Assembly (NCBI GenBank): GCA_903921605.1
Contig: CAIXQV010000288.1
Coordinates: 1-6,179, forward strand
Reading direction: 5' to 3'
DNA: 6,179 nt
Source: an uncultured Planctomycetaceae bacterium
Lineage (GTDB): Bacteria > Planctomycetota > Planctomycetia > Planctomycetales > Planctomycetaceae
Position numbers and translations under genes: made by a program. The notes beneath the pieces were generated by a model. That model was not told the origin of the DNA. It ran no database searches and saw only the letters and a program-made list of their open reading frames with translations. Below, piece after piece: positions 1-4,497 of the stretch; within the stretch, counting starts at the first letter, position 1; each line of letters starts with the position of its first letter.

Positions 1-1
1 G

Positions 2-280
2 CGTCATCACCTTGAAAATATCTTCTCGACGATCATTGAACCGCGAGTCAAGAGCAGCAAACTCGCGCAGTATCGGACCGAGTTTGAGAAACATCGCAAG
101 GATATGGTTTCGCTCCAAAGGGGTATGGTGGCGATCATGGCAACCTCAGCGCAGAACGGAACACAGCGTGCTCAGCGAGTGTTGGGCAAAATTGCCCGCA
201 AGATTCGGGAGATGCGAGCAAGAAATCGCGAGCCGATCGGCGGCACAAATATGGACCGATCTGTTCGCCGTAAACGCTGA
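2..280 (+). CDS. C-terminal part of an unrecognised basic protein (5' end outside window)
   Basis: The frame beginning at base 2 is open from the window edge to a TGA at 278-280, giving 92 residues with no start codon needed inside the window. The composition is protein-like: it is predicted to be mostly helical, with hydrophobic residues spaced as in amphipathic helices (LENIFSTIIEP near the edge, then VLGKIARKIREM around residues 60-71). It is strongly basic, with 16 Arg and 7 Lys against 8 acidic residues, and ends in RSVRRKR. That tail suggests contact with nucleic acid or another polyanion, but no domain is recognised and no function is proposed. It converges on the glycosylase gene with a 31-bp gap. 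An overlapping frame at 12-296 is rich in Arg, Ser and Trp and is probably a shadow. The main doubt is the short length available. Confidence 0.55.
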   Translation, partial: RHHLENIFSTIIEPRVKSSKLAQYRTEFEKHRKDMVSLQRGMVAIMATSAQNGTQRAQRVLGKIARKIREMRARNREPIGGTNMDRSVRRKR

Positions 281-311
281 TGTCTCAGGCCTTTGAGCAT
301 GAAGCATTGTG

Positions 312-953
312 TTAAACCGGATACTCAGTGCTGATCACTTTCTGATCCAGTGCTCGCCACAGATACCACGATGCAATGCTGCGGTGAGGAGCCCAGATGC
401 TGGCGATGTTTTCCAGTTCGGCGATGGTGGGCTTTTCACACAGGCCGTAAAGCGATTTCATGGCGTTGCGAATTCCAAGATCCCCGACAGCAAAAACATC
501 CAGTCGGCCCAGGGAAAACATCAAATACATCTGAGCCGTCCAGCGGCCAATGCCTTTGACCTGAATCAACTCTTCAATGGCGTTATTGTCGGCTTTGCTT
601 TTCAGCCTCCGAAAGCAGATGGTGCCATCGAGCGTACACCGTGTCAGGTCACGCAGATACGTTCGCTTCTGTTGTGAGACCCCAGCAGACTGAAGTTGTT
701 CGTCGGTGAGCGATTGAATGTCTTCTGCTCGGATCTTCTTTGACGGCAACAATGCCTGCAGGCGAGTTCGAATAGTCTTTGCCGCGGCGATGGAAATTTG
801 CTGCGACAGGATTGATCGCACCAAAATCTCGTAGCCGCCTTTTTCAGTCTTCAGTGCAAAGTCGCCGACCTTACGAATGACTTTGCCGAGCACAGGATCA
901 GCTTTAGTCAGTCGTTTGATGGCCAGTTCCACCTCAGCCGCATCAAAACTCAT
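312..953 (-). CDS. DNA-3-methyladenine glycosylase, AlkA/MAG type (HhH-GPD family)
   Basis: This 213-residue protein belongs to the helix-hairpin-helix GPD superfamily of base-excision repair glycosylases, which remove alkylated purines such as 3-methyladenine from DNA. An early helix carries LSQQIS (residues 49-54), typical of the family. The hairpin is VKGIGRWTAQM (132-142). Asp158 in VGDLGI is the expected catalytic aspartate: the spacing from Trp138 to Asp158 is 20 residues, the same as Trp218 to Asp238 in E. coli AlkA. The C-terminal WAPHRSIASWYLWR (187-200) is also characteristic. At 213 residues it lacks the extra N-terminal domain of E. coli AlkA (about 280 residues) and resembles the shorter MAG-type enzymes. 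There is no Cys cluster for an iron-sulfur centre, which argues against the Nth/MutY branches. The ATG at 951-953 has a modest AGGCAGGA-like site upstream. The gene is divergent from the membrane-protein gene at 1035; no Ada-type regulator is visible. Confidence 0.93.
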   Translation of the reverse strand: MSFDAAEVELAIKRLTKADPVLGKVIRKVGDFALKTEKGGYEILVRSILSQQISIAAAKTIRTRLQALLPSKKIRAEDIQSLTDEQLQSAGVSQQKRTYLRDLTRCTLDGTICFRRLKSKADNNAIEELIQVKGIGRWTAQMYLMFSLGRLDVFAVGDLGIRNAMKSLYGLCEKPTIAELENIASIWAPHRSIASWYLWRALDQKVISTEYPV

Positions 954-977
954 CGGATTCCTGCCTCACGATTCGTG

Positions 978-1006
978 TCGACTCACCGGGCCTACGAAGC
1001 TATCTT
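978..1006 (+). promoter_or_regulatory. Candidate sigma70-type promoter for the 1035 gene
   Basis: TCGACT (978-983, 4 of 6 to TTGACA) and TATCTT (1001-1006, 4 of 6 to TATAAT) are separated by exactly 17 bp. Transcription would start near 1013 and give a leader of about 22 nt. This agrees with the ATG at 1035 and would exclude the upstream in-frame GTG at 975. The match is moderate and chance is possible. Confidence 0.35.
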
Positions 1007-1034
1007 ACGAAAATTAAAACCACCGGAGCGATCT

Positions 1035-1613
1035 ATGAATGTGGAACAGGATATCAATCCCTATGAGGCACCGTCAGCTCACAGTCCGCTGCCGGCTGCA
1101 CAATCGCCGTCGACTTTTTTTCAGAAACCCCGGGTCGTTCAATCTGCCTGGTTTCTGGCCGTGGCGATAAATCTGCCGCTGCCGCTGTGGCTCGGCTTTA
1201 ACGCCACGGCAGACGGCGCCGCACGCCTCGGAATGCCGATCGGCATCGTCACGGTTTACGGTACCGGAGTTTGGATCTGTTCGCATCGACCTGAGGTTAT
1301 GTGGCGACTGATTGTTGGTTCAATGTTTACCGCTGTCACTCAGTTTTTGCCAATACTTCACATGCTGGTGGGAATTGTGGCCATGGGGATCAGCAAGTTC
1401 ATTTTCGACGCAAAGCGCGAACGGGAGCAGATCGAGTCGATTCCAGAGGCTGTACTATCGACATTGTTGACCGGAGTCGGACTGATCCTCCCGTCCCTTT
1501 TGATGGGGCTGATTTTTCTGATGCTGTTCCGAATTCGCGTCTTCGACCAGAAGCCAATCGCGCTCGGTTCAGGTGTGGACGCATTCCAGCCACCGGCGGA
1601 GACAACCACATAA
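1035..1613 (+). CDS. Small membrane protein with N-terminal NPYEAP motif, function unknown
   Basis: The protein has 192 residues. A short polar N-terminus carries the motif NPYEAP (residues 8-13), then a Pro/Ser/Ala-rich stretch to about residue 30. Hydrophobic segments follow at about 37-55, 64-83, 92-120 and 138-165, separated by charged turns (SHRPEVMWR; DAKREREQIES). This fits an inner-membrane protein with about four helices and a polar tail ending PPAETTT. An NPY-x-(A/S)-P-like opening is common in small multi-pass membrane proteins of planctomycetes, from memory of that group; its role is not known to me. The chosen ATG has GGAG at 1025-1028 with a 6-nt gap. A GTG at 975 would add 20 residues but has poorer support. 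There are no enzyme motifs. The gene stands alone: divergent from the glycosylase and convergent to mscL. Confidence 0.8.
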   Translation: MNVEQDINPYEAPSAHSPLPAAQSPSTFFQKPRVVQSAWFLAVAINLPLPLWLGFNATADGAARLGMPIGIVTVYGTGVWICSHRPEVMWRLIVGSMFTAVTQFLPILHMLVGIVAMGISKFIFDAKREREQIESIPEAVLSTLLTGVGLILPSLLMGLIFLMLFRIRVFDQKPIALGSGVDAFQPPAETTT

Positions 1614-1657
1614 AGGATGAGTGGCTGTTCTCAGGAAGCGGGCTGTTGAGTGAATTG

Positions 1658-1719
1658 TTTAACGGCGAGCCGCACGCGTCGTTGCGAGCGTTCGCCCCCG
1701 CCTTCGGCTCGCCGTTAAA
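1658..1719. repeat. Long perfect palindrome between convergent genes
   Basis: TTTAACGGCGAGCCG (1658-1672) is repeated as its exact reverse complement CGGCTCGCCGTTAAA (1705-1719), so 15 bp can pair around a 32-nt loop. Flanking G-T and T-G wobbles could lengthen the stem slightly. The loop itself can fold weakly (ACGC at 1674-1677 with GCGT at 1688-1691). It lies 44 bp after the stop of the NPYEAP gene and 52 bp from the end of mscL, where a bidirectional terminator would be expected. However, there is no T-run after either arm, so it is not a standard intrinsic terminator. The clean arms and GC-rich core look like a dispersed REP-like element; similar AACGGCGAGCC palindromes seem familiar from planctomycete genomes, but this was not checked. 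Confidence 0.75.
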
Positions 1720-1771
1720 TGAGAGAAGACGCACTATAGGGCTGAATCAACACCCCGTGGCGACTAGGTGC

Positions 1772-2221
1772 TTAGCGAGCTTTCAATGCATCGCGAATTT
1801 CACGAAGCAACAGAACATCTTCCGATGGAGCAGGCGGAGCAGCAGGAGTTTCGGCGGCTTTCTTGTCCGTCAACGCCTTCGCATGATTCATCGCTTTGAC
1901 CAGCATGAAGACAACGAATGCGACGATCAAAAAATCGAAGCAGTTCTGCAGGAACATGCCGTAGTTGACAAAGGCTTCCTTGACCGTCTCCGTGATCTTG
2001 CCGTCGGCGTCAGGAGGTGACTTTACAATCGTTTTGCCAAGCGAATACTTCAGTTCGGTGAAGTTCACGCCCCCAATGATCTTTCCTACGGGAGGCATGA
2101 TGACGTCGTTGACCATCGAGCTAACAATCTTGCCGAACGAAGCTCCAACGATCAGACCAACCGCCAGATCGACAACATTGCCCTTCATGGCAAACTCTTT
2201 GAACTCTTTGATCAGACCCAT
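1772..2221 (-). CDS. mscL: Large-conductance mechanosensitive channel MscL
   Basis: MscL forms a homopentameric inner-membrane pore that opens under membrane tension to release solutes during hypo-osmotic shock. The 149 residues match the family throughout: the N-terminal amphipathic helix and start of TM1 (IKEFKEFAMKGNVVDLAVG, residues 4-22), with Gly22 at the gating position known from E. coli; the TM1 end IVSSMVNDVIMPPVG (32-46); TM2 (YGMFLQNCFDFLIVAFVVFM, 87-106); and the C-terminal bundle EDVLLLREIRDALK (134-147). It is slightly longer than E. coli MscL (136 residues), mainly through a longer periplasmic loop at about 58-86 containing SPPDADGK and an Ala/Pro linker at 123-132. The ATG at 2219-2221 has GGGAG at 2233-2237, 11 nt upstream, which is rather far. 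It lies 201 bp downstream of the LysM gene on the same strand, so it is probably transcribed separately, although no convincing promoter was found in that gap. Confidence 0.97.
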   Translation of the reverse strand: MGLIKEFKEFAMKGNVVDLAVGLIVGASFGKIVSSMVNDVIMPPVGKIIGGVNFTELKYSLGKTIVKSPPDADGKITETVKEAFVNYGMFLQNCFDFLIVAFVVFMLVKAMNHAKALTDKKAAETPAAPPAPSEDVLLLREIRDALKAR

Positions 2222-2383
2222 TGCGATGTAAACTCCCGGAGAAAATCAGATAGGGGATGTCAGACAGAGCCCCAGTGTGGGTACCTGCGCCTCTGCTGAA
2301 AAGAAGAATTTCGCTCTGGCGGTGGAAGATTAGCCTGAGGTCACCGAGCGTGTCGGTCGGGCAAACTCTGACGACCCAAGGAT

Positions 2384-2404
2384 GATTCCGGCTTCGACCG
2401 GATC
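2384..2404 (-). terminator. Weak stem-loop just downstream of the LysM gene
   Basis: GAT-T-CCGG (2384-2391) pairs with CCGG-ATC (2398-2404) around a CTTCGA loop: 7 bp with one bulged T. It begins 18 nt after the stop codon of the LysM gene, so a role in 3'-end formation is possible. There is no T-tract on the minus strand after the stem, so support is weak. Confidence 0.25.
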
Positions 2405-2422
2405 AGTTAGCCCCGCACCGGC

Positions 2423-3223
2423 TCACAGCGACTTATTCGCCGTCCGTGGAATACGAATCGGTTTGCCAACGTCCAGCCGGTCGGGACTCGCCATGCGATC
2501 GCGATTGGCTTCGAAAATCTCCTGATACCTTGATTGTGATCCGAGCATCTTCTGGGCAATACCCGACAGAGTGTCGCCATACTTCACGACGTATTCGTCA
2601 AACTCGCCCGGCGGCTGAAAGTCGGGCTTCGCTTCCGGAACCGGGGCTTTCGCTGGCTCAACCAATGGATCTTTGGTTGCCGGATTCTCTGACTTTGGCT
2701 TGTCAGACTTGTCTTCCGGAAGCGGTTCCACAACGGGCATCAATGGAGGCAGTTCTCGTCCCGGAGTATCAGCGATTACTCCGGACTCTTCATCCAGCGA
2801 TCCGTCAGCAATCATCGTTCGCTCTCGTGGCTCACCCCGGCCACGAGGAATCACTTCAGCGCCCGAATCGATCTCCGATGTCTCGCCCTTGCGACGAGGC
2901 TTCCCGAGTCCTTTTTCGCTGCGAACGACAGGGGACGGGATTGACTTGTTGCGAGCATCCATGTTTTTCAGGACATCTCGCAAGGTCCATGCAGGTTCGG
3001 TTTCTGCTTCGGCGTCTGACGACTGAGGCTTCTGAGTCTCTTCTGTATCGTCCTTCATATACACCGCGACATCACGTTCTCGCAGACGCTGATTCAGCTC
3101 ACGTTCTCGGCGAACGGTCGGGACGGAACTATCAACCAGTGGCTCGTTGCGAAAAAACAAAGCGGCCACGATCCCGATTAACAGGATGCCCATCGCAAAC
3201 CCGATTTTGCGGTCTGTATGCAT
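2423..3223 (-). CDS. LysM-domain envelope protein with N-terminal membrane anchor
   Basis: Starting at the ATG at 3221-3223, the protein has 266 residues. Residues 1-5 (MHTDR) and Lys6 precede a single hydrophobic helix (about 7-24, IGFAMGILLIGIVAALFF), an uncleaved anchor or signal-anchor. A charged, coiled-looking stretch follows (RRERELNQRLRERD, 38-51). Residues about 60-205 are low-complexity, acidic and Pro/Lys/Glu-rich, a likely disordered spacer. A LysM domain lies at about 211-259, opening YVVKYGDTLSGIAQKML and closing with RLDVGKPIRIP. LysM binds N-acetylglucosamine polymers, usually peptidoglycan, so the protein probably tethers the membrane to the wall or periplasmic glycan. No catalytic domain is present. 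A longer frame from the ATG at 3296-3298 adds 25 residues including NCRCAPNW; it was rejected because it would bury the anchor behind a polar, Cys-containing leader. No clear ribosome binding site precedes either start. The spacing suggests separate transcription from SDR and mscL. Confidence 0.82.
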   Translation of the reverse strand: MHTDRKIGFAMGILLIGIVAALFFRNEPLVDSSVPTVRRERELNQRLRERDVAVYMKDDTEETQKPQSSDAEAETEPAWTLRDVLKNMDARNKSIPSPVVRSEKGLGKPRRKGETSEIDSGAEVIPRGRGEPRERTMIADGSLDEESGVIADTPGRELPPLMPVVEPLPEDKSDKPKSENPATKDPLVEPAKAPVPEAKPDFQPPGEFDEYVVKYGDTLSGIAQKMLGSQSRYQEIFEANRDRMASPDRLDVGKPIRIPRTANKSL

Positions 3224-3415
3224 GGCTGGCGGAATACCGATCAGTACAGAGTCCCAGTTCGGCGCGCAGCGGCAGTTTCTGCCGATCTGATGACGCATTA
3301 TCGGTTTCGGGCCGTGACCGTAACGACTTGAATCAGAAATCCGAACTGCTCACGATAAGCCCGAATCGCAGTCCGGTTGTGTCAATTGTTACGCTCTGGG
3401 TGGCGGAGGTTGAGA
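3224..3415 (-). other. Leader and probable promoter region of the LysM gene
   Basis: No gene is supported here. On the minus strand a good -10-like hexamer GATAAT (3297-3302, 5 of 6) has no matching -35 at 16-18 bp. A perfect TTGACA (3380-3385) lies upstream but only weak -10 candidates sit at suitable distance. If GATAAT is used, transcription would start near 3290, inside the longer LysM reading frame, which supports the ATG at 3223. A perfect 6-bp hairpin with a 3-nt loop, CGGCAG-TTT-CTGCCG (3270-3284), would then lie in the leader. All of this is motif reading only. Confidence 0.25.
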
Positions 3416-3483
3416 GTAGCCGGATTCGTGGGAATTCGGCCGGCCTCCAAGACGACACACCGAATTCTTACGAATCCAGCTAC
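3416..3483. repeat. 68-bp imperfect palindrome, probable dispersed intergenic repeat
   Basis: The left arm (3416-3439) begins GTAGC-C-GGATTCGT and ends GAATTCGG; the right arm (3460-3483) begins CCGAATTC and ends ACGAATCC-A-GCTAC. Over 24 positions, 21 are Watson-Crick pairs, 2 are G-T wobbles (3430-3431 with 3468-3469) and 1 is a mismatch (3421 with 3478). The loop is 20 nt (3440-3459); GGCCGGCC (3438-3445) spans the left-arm/loop junction. The element sits 34 bp beyond the SDR stop and about 190 bp before the LysM start, both genes on the minus strand. No T-run follows, so it is not a typical terminator. Its size and the wobble-compensated arms fit a REP/MITE-like repeat that is also folded as RNA. 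I believe related GGATTCGT/GAATTCGG palindromes occur repeatedly in planctomycete genomes, but I could not check this. Confidence 0.8.
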
Positions 3484-3517
3484 GAAGAACCTCTTAGTTG
3501 GCCTCGCGCGATGGGCA

Positions 3518-4306
3518 CTACGACAACGGAATCGGCCAGCTCCAGCCCGCCGAGAATCCTCCGTCAACATACAACGTCTGCCCGGTCATAAAGGCCGATG
3601 CTTTTGAAGCCAGAAAAATCGCCGTGCCAACCATGTCTTCCGGCTGTCCCAATCTTCCCAAGGGCGCGTTGGCTTGATTCCACGCCTGCATTTCCGGATC
3701 CGACCACAGCTTGCGAGTCAGATCGGTCAGGATAAATCCCGGAGCCAGGCTATTGACGCGAACGCCATGTCGGCCCCATTCCAGAGCCAGCCCGCGAGTC
3801 ATCCCCTGCATGCCAAACTTGCTCATCGCATACGGCAGCACACCCTTCAGCGGCATCCACGTATTGAGCGATTCAATATTGATCTGTGCCCCGGACTTTC
3901 GCTCAATCATGTGCTTGCCAACCTCCCGCGACATCAGAAACGCGCCGCGGAGGTTGGTGTCGAGTATGAAATCGTAGTCGTCGGCGGTGACTGTCTCGGC
4001 ACGTTTGCGGCGATTGACTCCGGCGACGTTGACGAGAGTATCGATGTGCCCCAGACGACTGATGGCGGTCTGGACCGTCGTGAGAATCTGCTGTTCGTCA
4101 CTGACATCACAAGCGACTCCGTCGGCCTTGAGCCCTGCGTCCTGCATTTCTTTCAGAGCCGTCTCGACGGATTCCTGTGTCCTGCTGCAGATCAACACAT
4201 TGGCCCCGCGAGCTGCAAAGCCTTCCGCGATCGCTCGCCCAATCCCACGACTTCCGCCTGTGACAATCACATTCTGATCTGCCACCGAGAACAGTTCTTC
4301 CGACAT
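3518..4306 (-). CDS. SDR-family NAD(P)-dependent oxidoreductase
   Basis: This is a classical short-chain dehydrogenase/reductase of 262 residues, close to the family's usual 250. It has the Rossmann glycine motif TGGSRGIG (16-23), Asp68 in CDVSD, the structural NVAG (93-96), Asn118, and the catalytic Ser146, Tyr159 and Lys163 (YAMSK). The post-catalytic PG (189-190) and a C-terminal TLYVDGG (244-250) are typical. Arg42 directly after the second beta strand (ICSRTQE) suggests NADP(H) preference; this is inferred. The overall pattern, including the RxxRG-type segment LDTNLRGAF, resembles gluconate 5-dehydrogenase / KduD-like sugar dehydrogenases, but the substrate cannot be assigned. The ATG at 4304-4306 is backed by AGAGGA (4314-4319), the best ribosome binding site in the window. 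The gene is divergent from the DUF1080 fusion and preceded by a good promoter. No signal peptide, so cytoplasmic. Confidence 0.95.
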   Translation of the reverse strand: MSEELFSVADQNVIVTGGSRGIGRAIAEGFAARGANVLICSRTQESVETALKEMQDAGLKADGVACDVSDEQQILTTVQTAISRLGHIDTLVNVAGVNRRKRAETVTADDYDFILDTNLRGAFLMSREVGKHMIERKSGAQINIESLNTWMPLKGVLPYAMSKFGMQGMTRGLALEWGRHGVRVNSLAPGFILTDLTRKLWSDPEMQAWNQANAPLGRLGQPEDMVGTAIFLASKASAFMTGQTLYVDGGFSAGWSWPIPLS

Positions 4307-4330
4307 CGATCATTCCTCTGCATCGTTGCA

Positions 4331-4344
4331 ACGCGGCTCCGCGT
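4331..4344 (-). other. GC-rich hairpin in the SDR leader
   Basis: ACGCG-GCTC-CGCGT forms a 5-bp stem with a 4-nt loop. If the promoter at 4369-4397 is used, it lies in the roughly 56-nt leader, about 12 nt before the ribosome binding site. A role in translation is possible but the stem is short. Confidence 0.25.
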
Positions 4345-4368
4345 GACTCGCGTCGCCGTTGATCGGGG

Positions 4369-4397
4369 ATTAGCATGCGGATGGCGTTTGTTGTCAA
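4369..4397 (-). promoter_or_regulatory. Sigma70-type promoter for the SDR gene
   Basis: Read on the minus strand, a perfect TTGACA -35 (4392-4397) is followed after exactly 17 bp by GCTAAT (4369-4374, 4 of 6 to TATAAT). Transcription would start near 4362, giving a leader of about 56 nt that contains the AGAGGA ribosome binding site. This is the best promoter match in the window, judged by eye. Confidence 0.6.
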
Positions 4398-4418
4398 GTC
4401 AGCAGCGAGACTAAGTCT

Positions 4419-4447
4419 TATTGATCGAATCGAAAACGATATCAATA
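4419..4447. promoter_or_regulatory. Dyad in the divergent SDR / DUF1080-fusion region (possible operator)
   Basis: TATTGAT (4419-4425) and ATCAATA (4441-4447) are exact inverted repeats. Inside them ATCG-AAAA-CGAT (4429-4440) pairs again, leaving only CGA (4426-4428) bulged. The dyad lies 22 bp upstream of the SDR -35 and 51 bp before the fusion's ATG, so a regulator binding here could affect both genes. On the plus strand TTGATC (4421-4426) and AATAGC (4444-4449) are 17 bp apart and could be a weak promoter for the fusion gene. No regulator gene is present in the window. Confidence 0.35.
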
Positions 4448-4497
4448 GCCCGCTGCCGACCGTTGCTCTTGCCCCCCCACCACCACGAGACCTTGTT

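Noticed and set aside
1722..1741. Resemblance to the phage T7 promoter (15 of 20 positions, including CACTATAGGG)
   Set aside because: No phage genes or T7-type polymerase are present, several upstream recognition bases differ, and it lies just before the 3' end of mscL on the opposite strand. It is most likely chance.
1301..2020. 239-codon plus-strand frame
   Set aside because: It overlaps the NPYEAP gene in another frame, runs through the palindrome and is antisense to mscL; its composition is Arg/Asp/Phe-rich and not protein-like.
3382..3570. 62-codon minus-strand frame in the spacer
   Set aside because: Most of it is the translated palindrome plus the end of the SDR gene in another frame; such frames arise wherever a repeat of this kind is inserted.
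2446..3591. 381-codon plus-strand frame
   Set aside because: It is antisense to the LysM gene, crosses the palindrome and part of the SDR gene, and has a Ser/Arg/Pro/Leu-rich shadow composition with no domain.
3674..4414. 246-codon plus-strand frame
   Set aside because: It is antisense to the SDR gene, whose motifs are complete, and its translation has no recognisable domain and is His/Arg/Ser-rich.
4472..4478. Run of seven C bases before the fusion gene
   Set aside because: A possible slippage or sequencing-error site, but it is non-coding and affects no reading frame, so nothing can be concluded.
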